Below the pieces are notes generated by a model that saw only the letters and a program-made list of their open reading frames with translations, was not told the DNA's origin and made no database searches. A stretch of 64,000 bases of DNA from the NCBI RefSeq assembly GCF_014647515.1, contig NZ_BMPI01000017.1:113715-177714 (forward strand), written 5' to 3'. Origin of the DNA: Dactylosporangium sucinum. GTDB taxonomy: Bacteria > Actinomycetota > Actinomycetes > Mycobacteriales > Micromonosporaceae. Below are positions 1-9,501 of this stretch, piece by piece. Position 1 is the stretch's first letter, and every line of letters starts with the position of its first letter. The position numbers were made by a program, and so were the translations under genes.

Positions 1-22
1 TGGCAGGTCCGCGCGTCGCGGG

Positions 23-3000
23 CTACGTGGACGGAGGGCTCGCCACCTGGATGAGGCGGGCCGGGGCGCGGCGGGTGGTGAGCCAACCCCGCCCCGGAGG
101 TAGCGGTCCCGGGCGGACGGCGCCGAGCAGGGTGCCCTCGTCGGGATCGCCGGAGAGTTGGAGGCCGGCCGACGAGAGTTCGCGGAGGCGCTGGAGGATG
201 GGCTCATACAGCGCCCGGGAGGCGCCGCCCGTGCGCCGGGTCAGGATCAGGTGCAGGCCGATGTCGCGGGCCTGGGCCAGGTACGGCAGCAGCGGTTGCA
301 GCGGGTTCGACGAGCCGGTGGCCACCAGGTCGTAGTCGTCCACCAGCACGAAGCACTCCGCGCCGGTCCACCAGCCGCGGGTGCGGAGCTGGTCCTGGGT
401 GACGTCGGGGCCGGGCAGGCGGCGCTCCATGTAGTCGGCGACCGAGGCGATGAGGTCCTCGGTCTGCGCTGCCCCGGTGCCGTAGCCGATCAGGTGCTCG
501 GTCTCGATCGCGCCGAGCAGGCTGCGACGGTAGTCCACGAGCACGATCCGCGCCTCCTCGGGCGCGAACCGGGCGCTGATCGAGGTGGCGAGGCCGCGCA
601 GCACGGTCGACTTGCCCGACTCGGCGTCGCCGAACACCACGAAGTGTGGCTCGGCGGCGAAGTCGACGCGGACCGGCCGCAGGTCGCTCTCTGCGATGCC
701 GATCGGCAGCGCCATCCGGTTCGCCGGGTCGGCGTCCTCGGCGATCGTCGCGAACGGCACGCGCGCCGGCAGGAGACGCACCCGCGGTGCCCGGGCGCCG
801 GCCCAGGCGTCGGCGACCGCGCTGACGAGCCCCGGCGTGTCGCCGCTCGCCAGCCGGGGCTGGGCGACCAGCAGGTGCAGGCCCTCCTGCGTGATGCCCC
901 GGCCGGGTGTGCCCTTCGGGACGTTGGCCGCGGCCTTGCGGGACACCGTCGAGTCGATCTCGTCGCCGAGCCGCAGCTCCAGCCGGGAGCCCAGCAGGTC
1001 GCGCAGCGCCGGCCGGAAGTCCATCCATCTCGACGCCGAGGCGGCCACATGAATTCCGTAGGAGAGCCCGCGTGTCGCGATGTCCGTGATGACACCCTCC
1101 AGGTCCTCGTACTCCCCGTGGACCGTCGCCCACCCGTCGACCACCAGGAACACGTCGCCCCACGGGTCCACGGCCGAAGCGTTGTCGACGGCACCGCGGG
1201 CCGCGGCGGCGGCGCGGCGCCGTCGGTAGGTCGCCACGCTGTCGATGCCCTCGCCTGCGAAGCGTCGCTCCCGGTCGGCCAGCAGCGTCGCCACCTCGCC
1301 GACCGTGCGCCGGACCGCGGTCGCGTCCAGGCGGCCGGCCACCCCGCCGACGTGGGGGAGCCCGCGCAGCCCGGCGAGCTGGCCGCCGCCGAAGTCCAGG
1401 CAATACACCTGGACCTCGGTCGGCGTATGGGTCAGCGCCAGCCCGGCGATCAGCGTGCGCAGGGCGACCGACTTGCCGCTCTGCGTGCCGCCGACGACGG
1501 CGACGTGCCCGTCGGCGCTGTCGAGGTGCATCCACAGCACGTCGCGGCGCTGCTCCAGCGGCTTGTCCACGAGCGCGACCGGCACCCGCAGCGAACCCCG
1601 CAGGTCCGGATCGGCGACGGTCAGCCCGCGCGCCGGGTCGGCGACCAGCGGCCCGAGCAGCTCGTTGAGCGACGCGGAGCCCGACAGCGGCGGCAGCCAG
1701 ACCTGGTGCGCCGGCGCGCCCCGGCCGGCCAGCCGCTCGACGATGATGTCGAGCAGGCTGTCGCCCGCCGGCGCCTCGACCGGCGGCGGGTCGGCGACCG
1801 CCTGCGGCGGGGGAGGGACGAACCGGGTGCCGAACTCCCGCACGCGCAGCTCCCCGCCCGAGCTGAGCGGCGCGGACGCCTCGCCGGCCCGGCGGTGGCG
1901 CCCCGACACATATGCCGCCTTGAAGCGCGTCAGCGGCTCGGTGCCCGCCTTCAGGTAGCCGTGACCGGGCGTGCGCGGCAGCTCATACGCATCGGGCACG
2001 CCGAGCACGGTGCGCGACTCCAGCGACGAGAACGTGCGCAGGCCGAGCCGATATGAGAGGTGGGTGTCGAGCCCGCGCAGCCGCCCCTCCTCGAGCCGCT
2101 GCGAGGCCAGCAGCAGGTGCATGCCCAGCGACCGGCCGACCCGGCCGATCTGCACGAACAGGTCGATGAAGTCGGGCTTGGCCTCCAGCAGCTCGCTGAA
2201 CTCGTCGCAGACGATGAGCAGGGTCGGGAGCGGGGCGAGGGCCGCGCCGCCGGCCCGGGCGCGCTCGTAGTCGAGGACGGAGTCGAAGTCGCCCGCCCGC
2301 CGCAGCACCTCCTGCCGGCGGACGACCTCGCCGTTGATGGCGTCGGTCATCCGGTCGACGAGCGGCAGCTCCTTGCGCAGGTTGGTGATGAACGCGGCCA
2401 CGTGCGGCAGCCGGTCCATCCGGGCGAACGTCGCCCCGCCCTTGAAGTCGATCAGCACGAAGTTGAGCGTCTCGGACGAGTGGGTCGCGGCGAGCCCGAG
2501 CACGAGCGTGCGCAGCAGCTCGGACTTGCCCGAGCCGGTGGCGCCGATGAGCAGGCCGTGCGGGCCCATGCCGTCCTGCGCCGACTCCTTGAGGTCGACG
2601 TCGACCGGCTGTCCCTGCTGGCCGATGCCGATCGTGACCCGCAGGCGGTCGCGGTGCGGGCGCGGCGCCCAAGCGGTGGCGACGTCGAACGCCCGCGGGT
2701 CGCCCAGGCCAAGCAGCTCGGCGAGGTCGACCGTCGCGCTGAGGTCGCGCGCGCCGGCCTTGTCCTTGTCGCCCGCCGGCGCCGCCAGCCGCACCGGCGC
2801 GAGCCGGCGGGCGATCGCCTCCACCTCGGCGAACTCCAGCTGGTCGGGCACGCCGACCGAGGTCCGCACGTCGGCCGGCTCCGAGTCGGCGGAAACTGTC
2901 GTCAGCCGGCCGCCGGACGGCTCCAGCACGATCGCCGAACGGTCGAGCAGCCGCGGCGGCGGCCCGTCGAGGTCGATCACCGTCACGCCGGCGAGCCCGC

Positions 3001-4039
3001 CCGGCGTGACGAGGTGGCGACTGCCGGACAGGTCGCCGCCGTCGAGCACGACGACGATGTGCGGACCGGCCGCGCGGTCGCCGCTCGGCTCCCCGTCGAA
3101 CCGGCCCCGGCTGCCGAGCAGGTCGTCGAGGCGCTCCTCCAGCTCCTTGGCGGACTCCGCGAACAGCCGGACCGGCCCGAGCGCGTCGGTGCGGGCCGGG
3201 TGCTGCGCGTGGGGCAGCCACTTCGTCCACTCCCACTGCGCTCGCCGGCGTGGCGCCGCACAGACCGCGATCAGGAGATCCTCGGCGGCGTGGAAGGCGA
3301 TGAGCTGCGCGACCATCGCCCGCACCAAAGCGCGTCCCGGATCCTGAAAACTCGTCACTCCCGTCGGATCGACCAGGTCGACGGCCACGTTGAGCACGTG
3401 GATCCGGGCGAAGCTGCGCAGCGAGATCGCCACCGGCAGGTCGGGCACGACCGAGTAGGCATCGAGGAACCGGCGCAGCGCGGCCGCGGTCGTCGGCTCC
3501 AGCTCCTCCGGCGGCCGGGCCGGCGGCGGGATCAGGGGCGTGGCCAGGGTCTGCGGGCCGGCCGCCACGCGCACGACCGCGAAGTCACCGTCGGACGGGC
3601 GCCGCTCCCACAGCCGATAGCTGTCCACTGTGGACCACAGCGAGTGCGGGTCGGGATGGCGGTAGTGCAGGCCGGTGCGCTGCTTCGTCGCCGTCTCGCG
3701 GACGCGGTCGCGCAGGGCGGCGAGCTGTCGCAGGTAGGCGCGGCGGGCGGCCGTCATCTCGGACTTGCGCGGCCCGCCGGTGCCGCCGGTCAGGAGCATG
3801 CCGAGTGTGGAGAAGCCGAAGATCGCGCCCACCACATATGCATAGGTGCCGCCGTCGCGGCCCGCGAACAGGAACGCCGTCGCGATCGTGCCGGTGAGCA
3901 TCGGCACCACCTGGATCAGCTGCTGCCAGCGCGAAGCCGGCGCCTGCGGGACCTCCGGAGGCGCGGGCACCGGCAGCTCGCCGCTCGGGATCTCCGGGGC
4001 GGGGCGCCGTGGCGATCGATTGATGACGACCGTGTTCAC
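23..4039 (-). CDS. eccC: Type VII secretion motor ATPase EccC (EccCa-EccCb fusion)
   Basis: This is the FtsK/SpoIIIE-family ATPase that drives substrate export through a type VII (ESX) secretion channel. It has 1338 residues, the size expected when EccCa and EccCb are one chain. Two membrane segments lie at about residues 41-59 and 66-85. Three P-loop domains follow, with Walker A motifs GATGSGKS (about 498), GGTQSGKS (about 849) and GDAESGKS (about 1137). Matching acidic strands read LLIVCDEFSEL, VFLVVDGW and CFVLVDDYD. All three Walker A lysines are kept, so none of the domains is obviously dead by that test. The GTG start at 4039 is the first in frame. eccD starts 131 bp away on the other strand, so the two share one intergenic region. 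Substrate and partner genes are expected to the left of the window. Confidence 0.96.
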   Translation of the reverse strand: MNTVVINRSPRRPAPEIPSGELPVPAPPEVPQAPASRWQQLIQVVPMLTGTIATAFLFAGRDGGTYAYVVGAIFGFSTLGMLLTGGTGGPRKSEMTAARRAYLRQLAALRDRVRETATKQRTGLHYRHPDPHSLWSTVDSYRLWERRPSDGDFAVVRVAAGPQTLATPLIPPPARPPEELEPTTAAALRRFLDAYSVVPDLPVAISLRSFARIHVLNVAVDLVDPTGVTSFQDPGRALVRAMVAQLIAFHAAEDLLIAVCAAPRRRAQWEWTKWLPHAQHPARTDALGPVRLFAESAKELEERLDDLLGSRGRFDGEPSGDRAAGPHIVVVLDGGDLSGSRHLVTPGGLAGVTVIDLDGPPPRLLDRSAIVLEPSGGRLTTVSADSEPADVRTSVGVPDQLEFAEVEAIARRLAPVRLAAPAGDKDKAGARDLSATVDLAELLGLGDPRAFDVATAWAPRPHRDRLRVTIGIGQQGQPVDVDLKESAQDGMGPHGLLIGATGSGKSELLRTLVLGLAATHSSETLNFVLIDFKGGATFARMDRLPHVAAFITNLRKELPLVDRMTDAINGEVVRRQEVLRRAGDFDSVLDYERARAGGAALAPLPTLLIVCDEFSELLEAKPDFIDLFVQIGRVGRSLGMHLLLASQRLEEGRLRGLDTHLSYRLGLRTFSSLESRTVLGVPDAYELPRTPGHGYLKAGTEPLTRFKAAYVSGRHRRAGEASAPLSSGGELRVREFGTRFVPPPPQAVADPPPVEAPAGDSLLDIIVERLAGRGAPAHQVWLPPLSGSASLNELLGPLVADPARGLTVADPDLRGSLRVPVALVDKPLEQRRDVLWMHLDSADGHVAVVGGTQSGKSVALRTLIAGLALTHTPTEVQVYCLDFGGGQLAGLRGLPHVGGVAGRLDATAVRRTVGEVATLLADRERRFAGEGIDSVATYRRRRAAAAARGAVDNASAVDPWGDVFLVVDGWATVHGEYEDLEGVITDIATRGLSYGIHVAASASRWMDFRPALRDLLGSRLELRLGDEIDSTVSRKAAANVPKGTPGRGITQEGLHLLVAQPRLASGDTPGLVSAVADAWAGARAPRVRLLPARVPFATIAEDADPANRMALPIGIAESDLRPVRVDFAAEPHFVVFGDAESGKSTVLRGLATSISARFAPEEARIVLVDYRRSLLGAIETEHLIGYGTGAAQTEDLIASVADYMERRLPGPDVTQDQLRTRGWWTGAECFVLVDDYDLVATGSSNPLQPLLPYLAQARDIGLHLILTRRTGGASRALYEPILQRLRELSSAGLQLSGDPDEGTLLGAVRPGPLPPGRGWLTTRRAPARLIQVASPPST

Positions 4040-4170
4040 GCGGGGAACTCTATGGGCCGGGTCCGACAGTTTTTGGACCCGGTTCTCAGATGGTGATGAT
4101 TTGGCTACTTGACGTGAGATAGATGGGGGTCGGGACGACGCGGATCGGATCGGCGTGGTACCTCTAGGCC

Positions 4171-5511
4171 ATGACCGCGGCGGCCGGCCTGGCCCGCGTG
4201 ACGATCAACGCCCCGCACCGGCGCGTCGACGTCACGCTCCCCGATGCTGTTCCGCTGGCCGAGCTGCTTCCCGACCTGCTCCAACACGCGGGCCCCGGCC
4301 TCGCCGACGAAGGGGAGCGGCACGGCGGATGGCTGCTGCGCCGCGCCGACGGCACCACCCTTTCGGCGGCCGTGGGACTGGCCACGCAGGGCATCCGCGA
4401 CGGCACCGTCCTGCATCTCGTGCCGGCCCGGACCGGATGGCCCGAGCTCGAGTTCGACGACATGGTCGAGGCCATCACGGCCGCCGCCCGTCGGCAGGGC
4501 GCGCCGTGGAGCCCGGCGGCGACCAGGGTCACCGCGCTCGCGGCGGGCGGCGTGGCCTTGAGCGTCGCGCTGCTCGCGACGCTGCGCTTCGGCGTTCCCG
4601 CGGTCGGCGCCGTCGCGGCGGTGGTGCTCGTCCTGGCGGGCGCGCTCGCGTCCCGGGCGTATGGCGACGCGGAGGTCGGCGCGGTCGTCGCCGCGTACGG
4701 GATGCCGTTCGCGGCGGTCGCCGGCTGGCTGTCGACGCCCGACCGGGCCACCGGCGCCGAGCGGGCGCTCGTCGGCGGCGCCGCACTGCTGCTGGCCGCG
4801 GTCGCCGGAGCGATCGCGGCCGCGCACTTCCTGAGACTCTTCGCCGCGGGAGCGGCGGCCGGCGTCCTCGGCACCGCCGGGGCGGGGCTTGCGATGCTGA
4901 CCCGCCCCGCCGCGGGCGCCGCCGTCGTGCTGGCGGTGCTCGTCCCGGGGGTCGCCGCGGTGCCGCTGCTGGCCATCCGGCTCGGCAGGCTGCCCGTTCC
5001 GATCGCCGCGCTGCCGGCCGACCTGGCCAGCGGCGGGCGGGCCGCGGGTGGGCCGGAGCGGGCGCGGGTGTTCGCCGCGGTGGCCCGGGCCGACGAGATG
5101 CTCGCCGGACTGCTGATCGGATGGGCGGTCGCGACCGGCGGGGCGGCGTTCGTGCTGGCCCGGTCCGGTGACGTGTCGGGGATGGTCCTGGCCGGCGTCG
5201 TGGCCGTCGCCATGCTCCTGCGGGTGCGGACGTTCGTGACGGTCCGGCACCGATTACCGCTGATCGGTGCGGGGCTGGCCGGGTTCGTCGCGCTGGCCGT
5301 GTTCGGGCCGGGGCCGCTCGGCGGCGGGCTGACGTTCGCCGCGGGGGTCGCGGTGGCCGGGCTCGTGATCGTCGTCGCGGGGACGCGGGCGGCGGTCAGG
5401 CAACCGTCGCCGTACGTCAGCCGGGCCGCGGACGTGCTCGACATCCTCTGCGTCGTGTCCGTGGTGCCGCTGGCCTGCGCGGTGCTCGGCCTCTACGGGC
5501 TGCTGTCCTGA
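4171..5511 (+). CDS. eccD: Type VII secretion integral membrane protein EccD
   Basis: EccD forms the membrane channel of ESX secretion systems. The N-terminal 85 or so residues read as the ubiquitin-like domain of the family (a VTINAPHRRVDVTLP strand pair, then DGTVLHLVPAR). The rest is a run of about eleven Ala/Gly/Val/Leu-rich membrane helices ending at residue 446, a normal length for EccD. The ATG at 4171 is preceded by TACCTC six nt upstream, close to the TANNNT leaderless pattern seen elsewhere in this window. It diverges from eccC, so the two channel genes are probably transcribed from back-to-back promoters in 4040-4170. Confidence 0.9.
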   Translation: MTAAAGLARVTINAPHRRVDVTLPDAVPLAELLPDLLQHAGPGLADEGERHGGWLLRRADGTTLSAAVGLATQGIRDGTVLHLVPARTGWPELEFDDMVEAITAAARRQGAPWSPAATRVTALAAGGVALSVALLATLRFGVPAVGAVAAVVLVLAGALASRAYGDAEVGAVVAAYGMPFAAVAGWLSTPDRATGAERALVGGAALLLAAVAGAIAAAHFLRLFAAGAAAGVLGTAGAGLAMLTRPAAGAAVVLAVLVPGVAAVPLLAIRLGRLPVPIAALPADLASGGRAAGGPERARVFAAVARADEMLAGLLIGWAVATGGAAFVLARSGDVSGMVLAGVVAVAMLLRVRTFVTVRHRLPLIGAGLAGFVALAVFGPGPLGGGLTFAAGVAVAGLVIVVAGTRAAVRQPSPYVSRAADVLDILCVVSVVPLACAVLGLYGLLS

Positions 5512-5587
5512 CCGCACCGGGAGGGGGAGGGTTCAGGGACAGAGAACAACCAGGAACCGGCCCAGAACCGGAAGGGAAGGCCAGGCG

Positions 5588-5656
5588 CCGGAAACGAACG
5601 CCCGGAAACGAACGCCCGGAAACGAGGGGCCCGGAAACGAGGGGCCCGGAACGAAC
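5588..5656. repeat. Short tandem repeat, CCGGAAACG units
   Basis: About five head-to-tail copies of a CCGGAAACGA-type unit with 14-15 bp spacing lie here. The first two copies continue as ACG and the next two as GGGG. They sit in the 306-bp gap between the convergent eccD and ppa ends. Short reading frames across the repeat only translate the repeat itself. Confidence 0.75.
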
Positions 5657-5771
5657 GGGCCGAACAGTGGGCGGCCGACGAGCGGCCGCGGGTGACCAGG
5701 GCCGCGGTCGGGTCGCGGTGCAGGTCGCCCACGGCGGGAGTTGGCGGACAAAGCGGACCGGAGTCCGTGCG

Positions 5772-5798
5772 CGGCCGGGCCGCGAAACGGCCCGGCCG
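5772..5798. terminator. Hairpin between eccD and ppa
   Basis: The arms CGGCCGGGCC (5772-5781) and GGCCCGGCCG (5789-5798) are perfectly complementary around a 7-nt loop. The hairpin lies just past the ppa stop and between two convergent genes, so it is probably a terminator working for ppa and possibly for eccD. No U-tract is visible, which is common in actinomycetes. Confidence 0.6.
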
Positions 5799-5817
5799 GC
5801 TCGTAGGTAACGGTGGG

Positions 5818-6357
5818 TTACTCCGTCGGGCGGGCGTTGGGAGCGACGCCCGGGTCGTGGTACGTGCCGTCGGCGATCGCCTGCTGGTAGCGGCGCCGGG
5901 ACTCGACGATCTCCGCCTCGGCCTCGACGCGGCCGACCCAGGTGGCGCCCTCGACGCTCTTGCCGGGCTCCAGGTCCTTGTATACCTCGAAGAAGTGCTG
6001 GATCTCCAGCCGGTCGAACTCGCCGAGGTGGTGGATGTCGCGGAGGTGTTCCAGCCGCGGGTCGTCGGCCGGGACGCACAGGACCTTGTCGTCGCCGCCC
6101 TTCTCGTCGGTCATGCGGAACATGCCGATGGCCCGGGAGCGGATCAGGCAGCCGGGGAAGGTCGGGGACTGGACCAGCACCAGCGCGTCCAAGGGGTCCT
6201 CGTCCTGACCCAGTGTGCCCTCGATGTAGCCGTAGTCGGCCGGGTACTGCGTGGAGGTGAACAGCGTCCGGTCCAGCCGGATGCGGCCTGTGGCATGGTC
6301 AACCTCGTACTTGTTGCGTTGACCCTTCGGGATTTCGACCGTGACGTCGAAGTCCAT
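5818..6357 (-). CDS. ppa: Inorganic pyrophosphatase
   Basis: Family I soluble pyrophosphatase, which hydrolyses PPi to phosphate in the cytosol and pulls biosynthetic reactions forward. The 179-residue product starts MDFDVTVEIPKGQRNKYEVD and carries the family's metal- and phosphate-binding stretch YPADYGYIEGTLGQDEDPLDAL. The ATG at 6357 was chosen because the protein begins exactly where family members begin. The longer upstream frame is antisense to dacB and is not coding. dacB starts 81 bp away on the opposite strand; the same ppa-dacB neighbourhood is known from mycobacteria. Confidence 0.96.
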   Translation of the reverse strand: MDFDVTVEIPKGQRNKYEVDHATGRIRLDRTLFTSTQYPADYGYIEGTLGQDEDPLDALVLVQSPTFPGCLIRSRAIGMFRMTDEKGGDDKVLCVPADDPRLEHLRDIHHLGEFDRLEIQHFFEVYKDLEPGKSVEGATWVGRVEAEAEIVESRRRYQQAIADGTYHDPGVAPNARPTE

Positions 6358-6438
6358 CTGATGACTCCTCACCCTCGCACCGCTGCGCCGACCATTAGTC
6401 TCGCGTACAGCAACTCGGCGTGGAACGGGGAGGGTCGG

Positions 6439-7842
6439 GTGGGGAGGGAAACACCACAGGGCGGCGGCCGCGGCGGCAGGATCGCCGGTGTCGTCGCGGT
6501 GGTCGTCGCGCTCGTCGCGGCGCTGAGCGCTGTCCTCGCCGGGCCCGGCATCGTCCGGGCGTTCGGGGCGGGCGGCGGCCAGTCGACGGCGTGGCAGGCG
6601 GGAAAACCGCCCGAGGCGCCTCTCGCGGTGCTGCCGGCGATGGACACCCAGGCGCCCATGCCGGCCGAGGCGGCCCTCGCGGCGGCGCTCGGTCCGCTGC
6701 TGGCGGTGCCGGCGCTGGGCCCGCACATCACCGCGTCGGTGGTCGACGTCGCCACGGGTCAGGTGTTGTACTCGTCCGAGCCCGACGCCGCCATGACCCC
6801 CGCGTCCACGACGAAGGTCGTCACCGCAGCGGCGGCGCTGGGCGCGCGAGGCCCGGCGTACCGGATCACCACCCGCGTCGTCCAGGGCGCCCAACCCGGC
6901 GAGGTCGTGATCATCGGGGCGGGCGATCCGACGCTGGGCGTGTTCCCGACGGCGTACTACCCCGGCGCGCCCCGGCTGGACGCCCTCGCGGCGCAGGTCA
7001 AGGAGGCGCTGGGGGGCACGCCGCCGACCCGGGTGATCTACGACCAGTCGGTGTACACCGGGCCCGGCGTGGGGCCGGCCTGGGACGACGACTCGATCAC
7101 CAACGGCTCGGGCGCGGTGATCACGGCGCTGATGACCGAGGGTGGCCGGACCAAGCCGGAGAAGTACAGCGGCCGGTATCCACAGCCGGACGTGCAGGCC
7201 GCGCAGCAGTTCGCGCGACTGCTCGGGCTGCCGAACAGCGCGATCGCCGCTGGCACCGCCCCGCAGGGCGCCAAGGAGCTGGGCAAGGTCGAGTCGCCGC
7301 CGATGGTGCGGATGGTCGAGTTCATGCTGCAGGAGAGCGACAACGTGCTCGCCGACGCGCTCGCCCGCCAGGTGGCGATCGCGAAGGGGCAGCCGGCGTC
7401 GTTCGAGGGCGGCGCCGCCGCGATGAAGATGGTCCTGGAGGAGCTCAACCTCCCCGTCACCGGCTACGGCCTGGTGGACGGCAGCGGCTTCTCGCGCAAC
7501 GACCGCCTCTCCCCGGCGCTGCTGACCAGCATCCTGGCGATGGCCGCGCGGGCCGACCACGCCGACCTGCGCGGCATCTTCAGCGGCCTGCCCGTCGCGG
7601 GGTACAGCGGCACCCTCGCCTCCCGTTATGTCAAGGCCCAGGAAGGCGCCGCGGCGGCCGGGCTGGTCCGCGCGAAGACCGGAACCCTGACGGGGGTCAA
7701 CTCGCTCACCGGGATCGTCGTGGACGCCGACGGCCGCACGCTTGCGTTCGCGTTCATGGCGGACCAGACGACCAACGGCAACCAGGCCGTGATCGCCCTC
7801 GACCGGGTGGCCGCTGCCCTCGCGGCCTGCGGTTGTAGATGA
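6439..7842 (+). CDS. dacB: D-Ala-D-Ala carboxypeptidase/endopeptidase (PBP4 type)
   Basis: Low-molecular-mass penicillin-binding protein of the DacB/PBP4 class, acting outside the membrane to trim or cleave peptidoglycan peptides. The 467-residue product has an N-terminal membrane anchor or signal (about residues 14-38). The three penicillin-binding motifs are intact: S123-T-T-K126, S300-D-N302 and K413-T-G415. The large gap between the first two matches the extra domain typical of PBP4. The GTG at 6439 follows a GGGGAGGG ribosome-binding site. The frame stays open far upstream, but that part is antisense to ppa. It diverges from ppa and heads the run dacB, zincin, tilS. Confidence 0.93.
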   Translation: MGRETPQGGGRGGRIAGVVAVVVALVAALSAVLAGPGIVRAFGAGGGQSTAWQAGKPPEAPLAVLPAMDTQAPMPAEAALAAALGPLLAVPALGPHITASVVDVATGQVLYSSEPDAAMTPASTTKVVTAAAALGARGPAYRITTRVVQGAQPGEVVIIGAGDPTLGVFPTAYYPGAPRLDALAAQVKEALGGTPPTRVIYDQSVYTGPGVGPAWDDDSITNGSGAVITALMTEGGRTKPEKYSGRYPQPDVQAAQQFARLLGLPNSAIAAGTAPQGAKELGKVESPPMVRMVEFMLQESDNVLADALARQVAIAKGQPASFEGGAAAMKMVLEELNLPVTGYGLVDGSGFSRNDRLSPALLTSILAMAARADHADLRGIFSGLPVAGYSGTLASRYVKAQEGAAAAGLVRAKTGTLTGVNSLTGIVVDADGRTLAFAFMADQTTNGNQAVIALDRVAAALAACGCR

Positions 7843-7910
7843 CACGACCGCGGAGCGTCATCAGGGTTTACTCGGGGTAGCGGAGTCCGCCGCCGGTGGT
7901 CGGACGCGGG

Positions 7911-7916
7911 TACGGT
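7911..7916 (+). promoter_or_regulatory. -10 box for a leaderless zincin transcript
   Basis: TACGGT fits TANNNT and ends six nt before the ATG at 7923, with no ribosome-binding site between them. This spacing places the transcription start at the ATG. No good -35 is visible. Confidence 0.55.
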
Positions 7917-7922
7917 TGGTTC

Positions 7923-9479
7923 ATGGCGCAGTTCGTCGATTGGGATCTGGCCGCAGCGACCGCAGCGGCGTTGGGCAAGAGCGGCCCCGCCGTTTCCTAC
8001 GAAGAAGCCGCCGCTGCCGTCGCCGACCTGCGGGGTCTGGCGGACGAGGCGGCCGACCACGTCACGGCCTTCACGGGTCTCCGCGCCATGGTCCAAGGGC
8101 CGCCGGTGCGGGTCGTCGACCGGCGCGACTGGGCCGCCACCAACATCGAGGGTCTCCGGCAGGTCATCCAGCCCCTCGCCGAGCGGCTGGCGGGCGGCAA
8201 GCAGCCGGGCGCCGTCGTCAGCGCCATCGGCTCGCGGTTCACCGGCGTGCAGGCGGGCACCGTGCTGGCCTACCTGTCGGGGAAGGTCCTCGGGCAATAT
8301 GAGGTGTTTGCCGCCGACCCCGGGCAGTTGCTGCTCGTCGCGCCGAACATCGTCGAGGCCGAGCGCCGGCTGAACGCCGACTCCCGTGACTTCCGGCTGT
8401 GGGTGTGCCTGCACGAGGTGACCCACCGGGTGCAGTTCACCGCCGTGCCGTGGATGCGGGGTTACTTCCTGGGTGAGGTGGGCGCCTTCGTCGACGCCTC
8501 GCAGCTCAATCAGGACCAGCTCGCCGAGCGCGTCCGCCGCGGCATCGGAGCGCTCGCCGACGTGGTCCGCGACCCCAACAGCCGGGTGTCCGTCCTCGAC
8601 CTCGTGCAGACCCCCGGGCAGAAGGCCGTGCTCGACCGGCTGACCGCGCTCATGACGGTGCTGGAGGGGCACGCCGAGTTCGTCATGGACGGCGTCGGCC
8701 CCGAGGTGATCCCGAGCGTCGAGGAGATCCGCGCCAAGTTCAACCGCCGCCGCGAGGCCGGCAACCCGCTCGACCGCGTCCTGCGCAAGCTGCTGGGTGT
8801 CGACGTCAAGCTCCGCCAATACGCGGAGGGCCGCAAGTTCGTCCACGCCGTGGTCGAGCGGGTCGGCATGGACGGGTTCAACAAGCTCTGGCAGTCGCCG
8901 CTGACCATTCCGCGCCTCGACGAGCTGGGCGATCCGGAGGCCTGGATCGTCCGGGTGCTGGGTTCGCGCGCCCTGACCCGGCCGGTGCCGATGCCGCCCG
9001 CGCCCGTGTCGGCCGCCGCGCCGGCCACCGAGGTGCCGCCCGCGCCGGTGCCGACCGTGCCCGATCCGGTCGACGAGGCCCCCGCGGAGGCCGGCGTCGC
9101 CGAGACGACCGAGGTGGCGGGCCTGTCGCCCGCCGAGTCCGCCGCCGCCCCGATCACGCCGGCCACCACGGAGGTGGTCGCCGACGTCGAGCCAGCCGCC
9201 GACGCGCCGGCGCCGGTCGACGTGGAGCCGGCCGGCCCGCCGGTCGCCGAGGACCCTCCGGCGGAGGTCGAGCCGCTGGCCGAGCCCGCCGCTGCCCCCG
9301 GTGCCACTGACGGGAAGGTCGTCGTCGAGCCGGCCGTGGAGGCGGCCGCGGCGGATGCCGGGGAGGTGCCGGAGCCTGTCGGGGCGTTCGACGAGGGCGT
9401 TTCGGCGCAGGCCGGGCACGCGACCGACGGCGAGGGCGGGGACGGCGAGCGGCCGGACAAGCCGGCCGGCACCGGCTGA
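7923..9479 (+). CDS. DUF2342-family zinc metalloprotease-like protein
   Basis: A member of the actinobacterial DUF2342 family, often labelled 'coenzyme F420 biosynthesis associated'; its true role is unknown to me. It has 518 residues. The zinc-binding helix motif H164-E-V-T-H168 is intact. Conserved flanking segments include RDFRLWVCLHEVTHRVQF and a later LEGHAEFVMDGVG, which may give the third metal ligand. The last 160 or so residues are a Pro/Ala/Val/Glu-rich low-complexity tail, probably disordered, that goes beyond the catalytic fold. No signal peptide is seen. The start is fixed by the leaderless -10 box at 7911. It lies between dacB and tilS, as the homologue Rv3626c does in M. tuberculosis. 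Confidence 0.88.
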   Translation: MAQFVDWDLAAATAAALGKSGPAVSYEEAAAAVADLRGLADEAADHVTAFTGLRAMVQGPPVRVVDRRDWAATNIEGLRQVIQPLAERLAGGKQPGAVVSAIGSRFTGVQAGTVLAYLSGKVLGQYEVFAADPGQLLLVAPNIVEAERRLNADSRDFRLWVCLHEVTHRVQFTAVPWMRGYFLGEVGAFVDASQLNQDQLAERVRRGIGALADVVRDPNSRVSVLDLVQTPGQKAVLDRLTALMTVLEGHAEFVMDGVGPEVIPSVEEIRAKFNRRREAGNPLDRVLRKLLGVDVKLRQYAEGRKFVHAVVERVGMDGFNKLWQSPLTIPRLDELGDPEAWIVRVLGSRALTRPVPMPPAPVSAAAPATEVPPAPVPTVPDPVDEAPAEAGVAETTEVAGLSPAESAAAPITPATTEVVADVEPAADAPAPVDVEPAGPPVAEDPPAEVEPLAEPAAAPGATDGKVVVEPAVEAAAADAGEVPEPVGAFDEGVSAQAGHATDGEGGDGERPDKPAGTG

Positions 9480-9501
9480 TCCCGGCCGGACGAGGCCGGG
9501 A

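Noticed and set aside
5588..5656. Possible CRISPR array
   Set aside because: The units are 14-15 bp with no spacers, and no cas gene is present. The 42-bp and 9-bp arrays at 38-39 kb are coding repeats.
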